64,000 nt of DNA from positions 406,580-470,579 of the forward strand of contig NZ_BCVC01000002.1 in NCBI RefSeq assembly GCF_001591545.1, given 5' to 3'. Shown here one piece after another: positions 25,898-37,636 of this stretch. Every line of letters begins with the position of its first letter. Position 1 is the stretch's first letter. The position numbers were made by a program, and so were the translations under genes. The notes beneath the pieces are model-generated. The model was not told where the DNA came from, searched no databases, and saw only the letters and a program-made list of their open reading frames with translations. The stretch comes from Lederbergia lenta NBRC 16444. GTDB taxonomy: Bacteria > Bacillota > Bacilli > Bacillales > Bacillaceae_C.

Positions 25898-26938
25898 ATG
25901 CTTTTATTAGATGATGTACATAAGGTATACGGAAAAAACAAAGAGAAGAAAGTAGAAGCATTAAAAGGTATCAATCTTTCGGTGGATAAAGGTGAGATAT
26001 TTGGTGTCGTCGGCTTTAGTGGGGCGGGGAAAAGTACATTAATTAGATGTGTCAATTTATTGGAACGTCCAACTTCCGGAAAGGTAATAATCAATGGTGT
26101 AGACTTATTGTCTCTTCCGCCAAATAAATTGAGAGAACAAAGAAAGAAAATAGGCATGATTTTTCAGCAATATAATTTATTGCATTCGAAAACAATCTTT
26201 CAAAATGTAGCGATGCCGCTAATATTAGAAGGGAAATCTAAAAAGTATATACAAGAAAAAGTAGAGGAGTTATTGTCCTTTGTCGGTTTAGAAGATCGGA
26301 TGTCTCATTATCCTGAACAACTTTCGGGCGGTCAAAAGCAAAGAGTAGGTATCGCTAGAGCATTAGCGACAGATCCAGATATCCTTTTATGTGATGAAGC
26401 GACTTCGGCACTTGACCCAAGTACAACGGAGGCGGTTTTAGATTTATTACGTAAGGTAAGAGCTGAATTCAATGTGACCATTCTAATGATTACACATGAA
26501 ATGAATGTAATTAGGGATATATGTGATAAAGTCGCCGTGATTGAAGGCGGTAAAATTGTAGAACAAGGGACAGTCATTGATGTTTTTACTGAACCGAAAA
26601 CAGAAATCGCCAGAAGTTTTGTACGTACGATTTTAAATGACGAGACTCCTAATTCTATTAAAAAGTTGATTATTGAAAATGAACAAAGTGATTCTGGTAA
26701 AGCATATCGGATTATTTTTAAAGGAAGCTCAACGAGTACCCCGCTTTTATCCGATACTGCCAAAAACTTTTCTGTTGATCTAAACGTTTTTCATGGAATG
26801 CTTACAGAATTACAAGGAATCCCTTTTGGAAATTTGATTGTTAATATCAAGGGAGAAAAAGAAGAAATTAATCGAGCTGTTCAATATATGATAAATCATG
26901 ATGCAATTGTAAAGGAGCTGACTCAAGATGAAATTTGA
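25898..26938 (+). CDS. metN: Methionine ABC transporter ATP-binding protein MetN
   Basis: 346 residues with AAGGAG before the ATG. Walker A is GFSGAGKST, the signature LSGGQKQRVG, and Walker B ILLCDEATSALDP. The C-terminal roughly 75 residues form the NIL domain, which binds methionine and inhibits transport. It overlaps metI by 11 nt. Family, NIL domain and S-box control agree on methionine uptake. Confidence 0.96.
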   Translation: MLLLDDVHKVYGKNKEKKVEALKGINLSVDKGEIFGVVGFSGAGKSTLIRCVNLLERPTSGKVIINGVDLLSLPPNKLREQRKKIGMIFQQYNLLHSKTIFQNVAMPLILEGKSKKYIQEKVEELLSFVGLEDRMSHYPEQLSGGQKQRVGIARALATDPDILLCDEATSALDPSTTEAVLDLLRKVRAEFNVTILMITHEMNVIRDICDKVAVIEGGKIVEQGTVIDVFTEPKTEIARSFVRTILNDETPNSIKKLIIENEQSDSGKAYRIIFKGSSTSTPLLSDTAKNFSVDLNVFHGMLTELQGIPFGNLIVNIKGEKEEINRAVQYMINHDAIVKELTQDEI

Positions 26939-27587
26939 ACCTTGGTTCTGGCCCGAGTTCTTTACGGCAATAAACGAAACATTCTATATGGTATTTGTTG
27001 GCCTAATTATATCTGTCATTATTGGATTGCCGATCGGTGTGATACTAGTTATCACGAGAGAAGGCGGACTTCTAGAAAATAAAATTGTATTTAATATTTT
27101 AAGCGTAATTATTAATATATTTCGCTCTGTGCCTTTTATTATCCTTATCGTTGCTATTATCCCGTTTACTCGATTCGTTGTTGGGACGTCGATTGGAACG
27201 ACAGCCGCGATAGTTCCCCTTGTCTTATATACCGCCTTCTATATAGCACGTTTAATTGAGAATTCCCTTCTTGAAGTAGATAATGGAACAATTGAATTAG
27301 CACAAGCGATGGGTGCTACACCTTGGCAAACGATTTGGAGATTTTTACTACCAGAAGCGCTAAGTTCTATTGTACTCGCCTTAACAATCGCTACAATTGG
27401 ATTAATTGGTGCTTCAGCAATGGCTGGTGCAGTTGGTGGTGGTGGAATTGGCGATTTAGCCATTACATATGGTTATAACCAATTTAAGACTGAGATCATG
27501 GTTGTTACGGTTATTACACTGATTATTATGGTTCAATTAGTTCAATCAATTGGTAATATGATCGCCAAAAAGATTAGAAGAAGCTAA
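26928..27587 (+). CDS. metI: Methionine ABC transporter permease MetI
   Basis: 219 residues with five to six membrane segments. The EAA loop is ELAQAMGATPWQTIWRFLLPEA, typical of MetI/MetP permeases, and the GGGGIGDLAITYGYNQF region follows. Its start lies inside the end of metN. It is the last gene of the operon and is followed by a terminator. Confidence 0.95.
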   Translation: MKFEPWFWPEFFTAINETFYMVFVGLIISVIIGLPIGVILVITREGGLLENKIVFNILSVIINIFRSVPFIILIVAIIPFTRFVVGTSIGTTAAIVPLVLYTAFYIARLIENSLLEVDNGTIELAQAMGATPWQTIWRFLLPEALSSIVLALTIATIGLIGASAMAGAVGGGGIGDLAITYGYNQFKTEIMVVTVITLIIMVQLVQSIGNMIAKKIRRS

Positions 27588-27623
27588 TGTAGTGGGAAGT
27601 TAAGGGCAGTTGCTCGGAACTTT

Positions 27624-27675
27624 GACTGTAGACAGTTCAAACGCGTAAAAAGCGGGCTGTCTACAGTCTTTTTAT
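27624..27675 (+). terminator. Terminator of the met operon
   Basis: 12-bp stem GACTGTAGACAG / CTGTCTACAGTC followed by TTTTTATTTTT. Confidence 0.9.
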
Positions 27676-28015
27676 TTTTCATTGGACAGAGTAAGCTCCT
27701 CCAACCCGATAAGATATGAAATTACATATTCACCTTTTGCATTCAATCTGAAATTCTAAGCGCTAGCTCGAAACTTTTTGGTGACATTAGAATTATAGTA
27801 TTATATTTAAGATGTAGTTCTTAAGATACAAATTCCAAAATAGTTGATTTTGCATGTAAATGTTAACCAACGCATACTGGACGCTATTTACGAGCGTTTT
27901 TCCATCATTTTTTTATTTATAAAAATGTTTTCGTAGTATATAATAGGGAATGTAGAAATTATTGCTTCAAAAATGGTGACGTTAACGTCTCCAAAAATGA
28001 AAGGATTGGTTTTTT
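27676..28015. other. Intergenic region upstream of a small ORF
   Basis: AT-rich. It holds a weak terminator-like hairpin ACGCT/AGCGT with five following T residues (27881-27902), a TATAAT at 27939-27944 and an 18-bp near-palindrome centred on GACGTTAACGTC (27975-27992). No ORF longer than a few codons with a ribosome binding site was found before 28016. Confidence 0.5.
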
Positions 28016-28201
28016 ATTAATACCCTGCAGTTGCAATATACAAGTGGAATGGAAAAAGCTATGCAAGGAGCGCATGGGCTAGGTTATGAAACTTATAAGC
28101 AAAAGCACGGATTGAGAATGAAAGTCGAACAAAAACGAGAGCAGGAACATCAAGAATGCCAACGGCTCGTATCTGACATTGAAAGAAAAATCCATTCATG
28201 A
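28016..28201 (+). CDS. Candidate small protein of about 56-61 aa, unknown
   Basis: A short open frame ending in a TGA at 28199 and followed by a strong terminator. From the TTG at 28031 it encodes 56 residues, LQYTSGMEKAMQ at the start and many Glu, Lys and Gln residues in a likely helix (VEQKREQEHQECQRLV). AAGGA at 28001-28005 is 10 nt before an in-frame ATT and 25 nt before the TTG, so initiation may be at the rare codon ATT. A TATAAT lies about 75 nt upstream. I do not recognise the family. Promoter, ribosome site, charged helix and terminator together make it plausible. Confidence 0.5.
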   Translation: MNTLQLQYTSGMEKAMQGAHGLGYETYKQKHGLRMKVEQKREQEHQECQRLVSDIERKIHS

Positions 28202-28226
28202 TAATTAATTAATATAGGGATGAACA

Positions 28227-28270
28227 GCAAAAGGCCGGAGTAATAAGCTCTAGGCCTTTTGCTCTTTTTA
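28227..28270 (+). terminator. Terminator after the small ORF
   Basis: 10-bp stem GCAAAAGGCC / GGCCTTTTGC with a 16-nt loop, followed by TCTTTTT. Confidence 0.85.
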
Positions 28271-28413
28271 AAGAATATTGTCTAGGATTGTCCCTCATTC
28301 ATTTCATTCCTAGTTGATAATAATTTTAATATGGTATAAGATAATAGTGAGAATAAATTGAGAATGAACTCATCAAAATAAGAAAATCACTTTCTATATA
28401 CGGAGGTATGATC

Positions 28414-29196
28414 ATGGCTTCAACATTAACTATCAAAGATCTACATGTAGAGATCGAAGGAAAAGAGATATTAAAAGGTGTGAACCTTGAAATAAAAGGT
28501 GGAGAAATTCACGCAGTAATGGGACCAAACGGAACAGGTAAATCTACTTTATCTGCTGCAATTATGGGGCATCCCAAATATGAAGTAACCCAAGGTACGA
28601 TCACTTTAGACGGTGAAGACGTATTGGAAATGGATGTAGACGAACGTGCTCGCGCAGGCCTATTCCTTGCTATGCAATATCCGAGCGAAATTACGGGTGT
28701 AACAAATGCTGAGTTCTTACGCTCATCAATCAATGCTCGCCGTGAAGAAGGACAAGAAATTTCCCTAATGAAATTTATCCGCGAAATGGATAGTAAAATG
28801 GAATTACTCGAAATGGATCCGGACATGGCACAGCGTTATTTAAATGAAGGATTCTCGGGTGGAGAAAAGAAACGTAATGAAATTCTACAGCTATTAATGC
28901 TAGAGCCTAAAATTGCAATTCTAGACGAAATAGACTCTGGTCTTGATATTGACGCATTGAAAGTTGTTTCTAAAGGGATTAATGAAATGCGTTCAAACGA
29001 TTTTGGTTGCTTGATTATTACTCACTACCAACGCCTACTCAATTACATCACTCCTGACCATGTACATGTCATGATGCAAGGACGTGTTGTTAAATCCGGC
29101 GGACCGGAATTGGCACAACGTCTAGAAGCTGAAGGATATGATTGGATTAAAACAGAACTTGGCATTGAAGACGAAACAGTCGGCCAAGAAGCATAA
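28414..29196 (+). CDS. sufC: Fe-S cluster assembly ATPase SufC
   Basis: 260 residues from the ATG 7 nt after GGAGG; an ATG two codons earlier is too close to the site. Walker A GPNGTGKST, signature FSGGEKKRNE, and Walker B PKIAILDEIDSGLD with the SufC-specific spacing. It is the ATPase that drives the SufBCD scaffold. It is first in sufC-sufD-sufS-sufU-sufB. Confidence 0.97.
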   Translation: MASTLTIKDLHVEIEGKEILKGVNLEIKGGEIHAVMGPNGTGKSTLSAAIMGHPKYEVTQGTITLDGEDVLEMDVDERARAGLFLAMQYPSEITGVTNAEFLRSSINARREEGQEISLMKFIREMDSKMELLEMDPDMAQRYLNEGFSGGEKKRNEILQLLMLEPKIAILDEIDSGLDIDALKVVSKGINEMRSNDFGCLIITHYQRLLNYITPDHVHVMMQGRVVKSGGPELAQRLEAEGYDWIKTELGIEDETVGQEA

Positions 29197-29213
29197 GAGT
29201 TAGGAGGATGGAA

Positions 29214-32180
<2,967 letters not shown>

Positions 32181-32199
32181 TTGAATGGGGGAATGACAT

Positions 32200-33597
32200 A
32201 TGGCTAAAAAAGCACCTGAAATCGGGGATTACAAATATGGTTTTAGTGATAAAGACGTTTCTGTATTCCGTTCAGAGCGTGGATTGACTCGCGAAATTGT
32301 CGAGGAAATTTCGAAAATGAAGGAAGAGCCACAGTGGATGCTTGACTTCCGTTTAAAATCACTAGAACAATTTTATAAAATGCCAATGCCACAATGGGGC
32401 GGAGATTTAAAATCGCTCAATTTTGACGAAATTAGATACTATGTAAAGCCATCTGAGCAAACAGAAAGAAGCTGGGATGAAGTACCTGAAGAAATCAAGC
32501 AAACATTTGATAAATTAGGAATCCCGGAAGCAGAACAAAAATACCTTGCTGGTGTTTCTGCGCAATATGAATCAGAAGTTGTGTATCATAACATGAAAGA
32601 GGATCTTGAAGACTTAGGGATCGTCTTTAAGGACACGGATTCAGCGCTTAAGGAAAACGAAGATATTTTCCGCGAGCACTGGGCGACCGTGATCCCTCCT
32701 TCTGATAATAAATTCTCAGCACTGAACTCTGCAGTTTGGTCTGGGGGGTCGTTCATCTATGTACCACCTGGTGTGAAAGTAGATACTCCACTACAGGCAT
32801 ATTTCCGAATTAACTCGGAAAATATGGGGCAGTTTGAACGTACGCTAATCATCGTTGATGAAGGAGCATCTGTTCACTATGTTGAAGGTTGTACTGCACC
32901 AGTATATACAACGAACTCACTCCATAGTGCTGTCGTTGAAATCATCATCAAAAAGGATGCATATTGCCGCTATACAACGATCCAAAACTGGGCAAACAAC
33001 GTATACAACTTAGTAACAAAACGTGCAGTTTGTGAAGAACGTGCAACGATGGAATGGATTGATGGTAACATCGGTTCTAAATTAACAATGAAATATCCTG
33101 CTGTTTTGCTAAAAGGTGAAGGAGCAAGAGGGATGACATTGTCGATTGCCCTAGCTGGTAAAGGCCAAGTCCAAGACGCTGGAGCAAAAATGATGCACCT
33201 AGCACCAAATACGTCATCGACAATCGTTTCAAAATCGATGTCACAGCATGGCGGAAAAGTTACGTATCGTGGTATTGTTCACTTTGGTCGTAAAGCCGAT
33301 GGTGCTCGCTCAAATATTGAGTGTGATACGATGATTCTAGATGATAAATCAACATCAGATACAATACCGTATAATGAAATATTGAACGACAATATTTCAC
33401 TGGAACATGAAGCGAAAGTCTCTAAAGTATCTGAAGAGCAACTCTTCTACCTAATGAGCCGTGGAATTCCTGAGTTAGAAGCAGTTGAAATGATCGTTAT
33501 GGGCTTCATTGAGCCATTTACAAAAGAACTTCCAATGGAATATGCCGTTGAAATGAACCGTCTTATTAAATTCGAAATGGAAGGTTCCATCGGTTAA
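32200..33597 (+). CDS. sufB: Fe-S cluster assembly scaffold SufB
   Basis: 465 residues. Conserved parts are [24 protein letters not shown] with its Cys, [17 protein letters not shown], and the end [20 protein letters not shown]. It carries the nascent cluster with SufC and SufD. It is the last gene of the suf operon and is followed by a terminator. Confidence 0.97.
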   Translation: MAKKAPEIGDYKYGFSDKDVSVFRSERGLTREIVEEISKMKEEPQWMLDFRLKSLEQFYKMPMPQWGGDLKSLNFDEIRYYVKPSEQTERSWDEVPEEIKQTFDKLGIPEAEQKYLAGVSAQYESEVVYHNMKEDLEDLGIVFKDTDSALKENEDIFREHWATVIPPSDNKFSALNSAVWSGGSFIYVPPGVKVDTPLQAYFRINSENMGQFERTLIIVDEGASVHYVEGCTAPVYTTNSLHSAVVEIIIKKDAYCRYTTIQNWANNVYNLVTKRAVCEERATMEWIDGNIGSKLTMKYPAVLLKGEGARGMTLSIALAGKGQVQDAGAKMMHLAPNTSSTIVSKSMSQHGGKVTYRGIVHFGRKADGARSNIECDTMILDDKSTSDTIPYNEILNDNISLEHEAKVSKVSEEQLFYLMSRGIPELEAVEMIVMGFIEPFTKELPMEYAVEMNRLIKFEMEGSIG

Positions 33598-33608
33598 ATA
33601 CCACTTCT

Positions 33609-33647
33609 AAACCCGTCCGGCAAACTTGCCAGACGGGTTTTTGTTTT
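33609..33647 (+). terminator. Terminator of the suf operon
   Basis: AAACCCGTC-TGGC type stem (AAACCCGTCCGGC / GCCAGACGGGTTT) and a TTTTGTTTT tail. Confidence 0.9.
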
Positions 33648-33819
33648 GAGAAAAAACGTTATTGCTTCGCCATCGCCATTTAGGGTATTAGAAGAAGTAG
33701 TAAAAGTGAATAGATACGCTTATGGACTATGTTAATAAATAGATTATAATAACGATATAGACTGTAAAGCCAAAATTTAATTATTCATATAAAATTGTAG
33801 CAAGAAGTAGGTGAATAAG

Positions 33820-34665
33820 GTGATTTATATTGGTGTAACTGGCTGGGGTGACCATGATACACTTTATAAGCATGGGGTTACGGCTCGTGATAAGTTACAA
33901 GAATATGGAGCACATTTCCCTACCGTTGAAGTTGACACATCCTTCTATGCCATTCAATCTGAAAAAAATGTAGTAAAATGGGTGAAAGATACACCAACGG
34001 AGTTTCACTTTGTAATAAAGGCTTATCAAGGGATGACAGGACATCAGCGGGGGGATATTCCTTATTCTACAAAGGAAGAAATGTTCCTAGCGTTTAATCA
34101 ATCGCTAGATCCATATATCGAGAGTGAAAAGTTAGCAATGGTGCTGTTTCAATTTCCACCGTGGTTTGATTGTACAAAAGAAAATGTAGCATATTTACGG
34201 TATTGCCGAGAGAAGATGGGCGATATTCCGCTCGCTTTAGAATTTCGTAACCAGACATGGTTTTATCCTCAGTACAGAGCAAGCACCTTAAGATTTATGG
34301 AGGAAGAAAACTGGATTCATAGTATTTGTGATGAGCCACAGGCAGGGATGGGTTCAGTTCCAACAGTATTAACTCCCACAAATAAGGAAAAAACGCTTGT
34401 CCGCTTGCACGGACGTAATACAGCGGCATGGATGAAGCCTAATGGTAAAAATTGGCGTGAAGTTCGCTATTTATATCGGTATAATAAGGTAGAACTTCTT
34501 GAATGGAAAGATAATTTATTAAAATTGCAAATGGAAACAAAAGATATATTTGTTATGTTTAATAATAACTCTGGCGGAGATGCCGCCGATAATGCAAAAC
34601 AATTGATTGAGTTGTTGAATATAGAATATAAAGGACTTGCTGCAAAACAATTAGGTTTATTTTAA
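33820..34665 (+). CDS. yunF: DUF72 family protein YunF
   Basis: 281 residues when started at the GTG giving MIYIGVTGWGDHD, the usual N-terminus of YunF; a GTG three codons earlier is also possible. DUF72 is a TIM-barrel-like fold with YIGVTGWG, EVDTSFYA, FHFVIKAYQ, LVRLHGRN and VMFNNNSGGDAADNA. The biochemical role is unknown. It lies directly behind the suf operon and before yunD, the order known from B. subtilis. Confidence 0.88.
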   Translation: MIYIGVTGWGDHDTLYKHGVTARDKLQEYGAHFPTVEVDTSFYAIQSEKNVVKWVKDTPTEFHFVIKAYQGMTGHQRGDIPYSTKEEMFLAFNQSLDPYIESEKLAMVLFQFPPWFDCTKENVAYLRYCREKMGDIPLALEFRNQTWFYPQYRASTLRFMEEENWIHSICDEPQAGMGSVPTVLTPTNKEKTLVRLHGRNTAAWMKPNGKNWREVRYLYRYNKVELLEWKDNLLKLQMETKDIFVMFNNNSGGDAADNAKQLIELLNIEYKGLAAKQLGLF

Positions 34666-34719
34666 ATAAGCGTGTGGAAGGGCGAACTTAATTTGCCCTT
34701 ATTGATAGGAAGTGTCTAA

Positions 34720-36099
34720 GTGAGTGTAAAGGAAACGATCCATATTTATCATACGAATGACTATCATAGCCATTTTGAAAATTGGCCAAGAGTAGCTCAG
34801 TTTTTAAAAGAGAGAAAAGCGTATCATGAAGCTATGAAGGAAGATGTATTTATTTTTGATATTGGAGATTTTGTAGATCGCTGGCATCCTTTTACAGAAT
34901 CGACGATGGGAAAAGGTAATATTGCTTTGTTAAATGATGTTGGCTACACAGCTGTGACAATTGGTAATAATGAAGGCATAACACTGCCGCATAATGGCTT
35001 GGACGAATTATATACTGATGCAAACTTTGATGTGATTGTAGCGAATTTGTATTACCCAAATAGGAAAAGACCAAGATGGGCTTTACCGCATCAAATATAT
35101 GAAACAAAGCAAGGAACAAAAATCGGAGTTATCGCGGTAACTGCATATTATAAGAAATTATATGAACTGCTCGGATGGGATTTATCTGAACCACTGACAG
35201 AGTTGGAAATACAGATAAACAGACTGAAAGACAAAACAGATATGATCATATTATTGTCGCATTTAGGTATCTATGATGACGAAAAAATTGCGGGACTTTA
35301 TCCAAACATCGATTTAATATTAGGTGGGCATACACATCATATTTTACATACGGGCAAACAAGTAAATCGTACAACACTTGCAGCAGCGGGAAAGTATGGT
35401 CAATATGCAGGCTATGTCAAGGCAATAAAAAAGCAAGATATGAAAGTGGAAATGGATGCATCTCTCATGGAGACGATCAAGCTGCCATCTGTTTGTAACG
35501 AAGAAAATATAATAAAATCATATGCTGAAATAGGTAAAAAGAAATTAAATAGTGAAGTTACTATTATTCCTGAACCACTTAGTTTCGATTGGTCTTACCC
35601 TTCGCAATTACCTCAAATTTTATGTGAAGCGATTCATGAATGGTGTGATGCCGATTGTACATTGATCAATTCAGGTCTTGTTCTTAGACCCTTGCAAAGA
35701 GGGAAAGTAACAAAGTATGATCTCCATCAAATGCTTCCACACCCAATCAATCCGTGTACTGTGGAATTAACGGGAGCTGAGCTTAAGGAAATTATACTGC
35801 ATGCTGAGAGTGATCATTGGCCTGAATTAAAAGTAATAGGACTAGGATTTAGAGGAGAGGTAATGGGAAAGTTTATTTATCGTGGTATTGAAATAAATCG
35901 TAGTAAGTTAGATGCGACGATTGCTGGAAAGTCACTAGAACCTGATAAGATCTATAAGCTAGGAACGATAGATATGTTTACATTCGGAAAGTTTTTTCCG
36001 GAAATCCAACGATCTGAAAGAAAAGAATATTATATGCCCGAATTTCTTCGGGATGTAATGGAGTGGAAATTGAAAAAACTTTATGGCCCTCAACAGTAA
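34720..36099 (+). CDS. yunD: Metallophosphatase/5'-nucleotidase family protein YunD
   Basis: 459 residues from GTG, with AGGAAG 8 nt upstream. The N-terminal metallophosphatase domain has HTNDYHSH, DIGDFVDR, TIGNNEG and LGGHTHH, the metal-binding set of the 5'-nucleotidase family. The C-terminal domain with TLINSGLVLR and GAELKEI matches the 5'-nucleotidase substrate domain. There is no signal peptide, so it should act in the cytosol. The physiological substrate is unclear. Confidence 0.9.
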   Translation: MSVKETIHIYHTNDYHSHFENWPRVAQFLKERKAYHEAMKEDVFIFDIGDFVDRWHPFTESTMGKGNIALLNDVGYTAVTIGNNEGITLPHNGLDELYTDANFDVIVANLYYPNRKRPRWALPHQIYETKQGTKIGVIAVTAYYKKLYELLGWDLSEPLTELEIQINRLKDKTDMIILLSHLGIYDDEKIAGLYPNIDLILGGHTHHILHTGKQVNRTTLAAAGKYGQYAGYVKAIKKQDMKVEMDASLMETIKLPSVCNEENIIKSYAEIGKKKLNSEVTIIPEPLSFDWSYPSQLPQILCEAIHEWCDADCTLINSGLVLRPLQRGKVTKYDLHQMLPHPINPCTVELTGAELKEIILHAESDHWPELKVIGLGFRGEVMGKFIYRGIEINRSKLDATIAGKSLEPDKIYKLGTIDMFTFGKFFPEIQRSERKEYYMPEFLRDVMEWKLKKLYGPQQ

Positions 36100-36149
36100 A
36101 CTATTGTTTCCAATATTCATACATATGAGTATTGGAAGGAGTGAATAAG

Positions 36150-36455
36150 ATGGTTTCCGTTGTACCAATTAACATTGGTGGTTTTACTTTTATTGCAACC
36201 TCTGTAAGCCTGCCTAAAACAACTTTGCTAACAGTTTCTAATGACAAAGGATATATTATGTGCGGTGCGCTAGATGTCGCATTGCTCAATCAACATCTTG
36301 CCGATCGACAAATTATTGCCGGTAGAGCATTAGGTGTTAGGACGATCGACCAATTATTAGAAGCTCCGTTAGAGTCTATAACAAAAGCAGCCGAACAATT
36401 AGGAATAGAGGTAGGAATGAAAGGAAAAGATGCCTTGCTTAAAATGATAGATTAA
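36150..36455 (+). CDS. yunC: DUF1805 protein YunC
   Basis: 101 residues from the ATG 8-9 nt after GGAAGGAG. DUF1805 fold: SLPKTTLLTVSNDKGYIMCGALDVALLN and a helical C-terminus with AGRALGVRTIDQLL. The function is unknown. It lies between yunD and yunB. Confidence 0.9.
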   Translation: MVSVVPINIGGFTFIATSVSLPKTTLLTVSNDKGYIMCGALDVALLNQHLADRQIIAGRALGVRTIDQLLEAPLESITKAAEQLGIEVGMKGKDALLKMID

Positions 36456-36478
36456 TTATATAATTCACAGCGCTAAAA

Positions 36479-36514
36479 CCCTCCTTATAAGCATATATTA
36501 GTTGATAAGGGGGG
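36479..36514 (+). promoter_or_regulatory. Hairpin covering the yunB ribosome binding site
   Basis: CCCTCCTTAT (36479-36488) pairs over 10 bp with ATAAGGGGGG (36505-36514), which is the yunB Shine-Dalgarno. Loop 16 nt. It may limit read-through translation from yunC mRNA, or act as a weak terminator. Confidence 0.55.
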
Positions 36515-36520
36515 ATTTTA

Positions 36521-37282
36521 TTGGCTGCATTTCGCGCTCGAAGGATACGGCGCGGGCCTTTGCCGTTCCGTTATGTCGTATTGCTATCATTGGTCTTTTT
36601 TATATTCTCAACAGCCGCGGGGCTGTGGATCGTAAATAGAGGTATTAAGCCGACATTGGTCAGTTTTGCCGAATCACAGACTAGAAAAATTGCCCCAATG
36701 GTCATAAATAATGCTGTAAAAGAAGTTGTTCCTAATGTAAAAGATATTGACGAAGTTACGAAAACAGTACCAAACGGTGCAGGAGGAACCACAACAGATT
36801 TTAATACTGTGATTATTTCTCGGATTATGTCAGATATTGCAACGCTTGTTCAAGCTAACTTGAAGGAAGCAGAGAACGATAATTTACACAAGTTAGAATC
36901 TCAGGCGGATATAGAGATTGATATGGAAAAAACTAAAGAAGATGAGGGAATTGTTTACTCTGTGCCACTCGGGCAGGCTACGAATAATGCATTATTGGGA
37001 AATTTGGGTCCACGCATTCCGATACGATTTACGGCTATCGGAGATGTGCAAACGAATATAGAGTATGATGTAGAGCCGTATGGAATTAATAGTGCCTTTT
37101 ATGTTGTTTCCATTCATATTATCGTAAACGTACAAATTATTATTCCGTTCGAATCAACAATGACGACTGTGGAACAAACAATTCCCATTGCAATTGGAAA
37201 CCTAGAGGGGACTGTTCCGCAATTTTATAATGGTAATGGTAATACTGGACCATCCATCCAACTGCCAACTAAACCGGAGTGA
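36521..37282 (+). CDS. yunB: Sporulation protein YunB
   Basis: 253 residues from a TTG start 6 nt after AAGGGGGGA. The N-terminus is Arg-rich (RARRIRRGPLPFRY), one membrane segment follows (about 20-42), and then an outside domain with PMVINNAVKEV, IVYSVPLGQATNNALLGNLGPRIP and VQIIIPFESTMTTVEQTIPI. These match YunB, needed for normal spore formation in B. subtilis and controlled by sigma-E. The exact role is unknown. Confidence 0.9.
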   Translation: MAAFRARRIRRGPLPFRYVVLLSLVFFIFSTAAGLWIVNRGIKPTLVSFAESQTRKIAPMVINNAVKEVVPNVKDIDEVTKTVPNGAGGTTTDFNTVIISRIMSDIATLVQANLKEAENDNLHKLESQADIEIDMEKTKEDEGIVYSVPLGQATNNALLGNLGPRIPIRFTAIGDVQTNIEYDVEPYGINSAFYVVSIHIIVNVQIIIPFESTMTTVEQTIPIAIGNLEGTVPQFYNGNGNTGPSIQLPTKPE

Positions 37283-37284
37283 TA

Positions 37285-37313
37285 TTGCTAGTTTTCTGGA
37301 AAAATGTTATATT
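37285..37313 (+). promoter_or_regulatory. Sigma-A type promoter of the lysine riboswitch unit
   Basis: TTGCTA (37285-37290), 17-nt spacer, TATATT (37308-37313). The predicted start is about 25-30 nt before the riboswitch. Confidence 0.65.
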
Positions 37314-37346
37314 AGAATTATAAATGAATCAAACCTTATCAAGTCG

Positions 37347-37530
37347 GATGGGGTAGAGGAGCAAAATAAATCAGTAAGCTGTGTAAGGATGACAACTGTG
37401 ATCATAGCTGAAAGGTTATTTTGCCGAAGCGAGAATGTATGTCAATGCATGATCGTTGGTGTTGCTCTGAATAAGGGTACCACTCTCATATTTGATTATG
37501 TACAATGAATCAAAAATGGGGAGCTACAGA
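37347..37530 (+). promoter_or_regulatory. Lysine riboswitch (L-box)
   Basis: Consensus blocks in the right order and spacing: GGGTAGAGGAGC...ATCAGTA, GCTGAAAGG...TTGCCGAAGC, GTTGGT...TCTGAATAAGGGTACCACTC and the closing GGGGAGCTAC. The nearly invariant GCCGAAGC and GCTGAAAGG are intact. No other riboswitch class has this set. Confidence 0.92.
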
Positions 37531-37556
37531 TCACGATGGAGTACCTGTACATTACA

Positions 37557-37590
37557 AGAGTAATGGTAGATCTCTATCATTGCTCTTTTT
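37557..37590 (+). terminator. Lysine-riboswitch terminator
   Basis: AGAGTAATGGTAG / CTATCATTGCTCT stem (13 bp with two G-T pairs) followed by TTTTT, located between aptamer and gene start. Confidence 0.88.
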
Positions 37591-37636
37591 GTGTGTTTAA
37601 ATCTGTCTGCAGCTCTTCCAAACTATAGGAGGAAAA

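Noticed and set aside
37230..37508. 92-codon plus-strand ORF after yunB
   Set aside because: It covers the promoter and lysine riboswitch, with no start signal and no protein-like composition.
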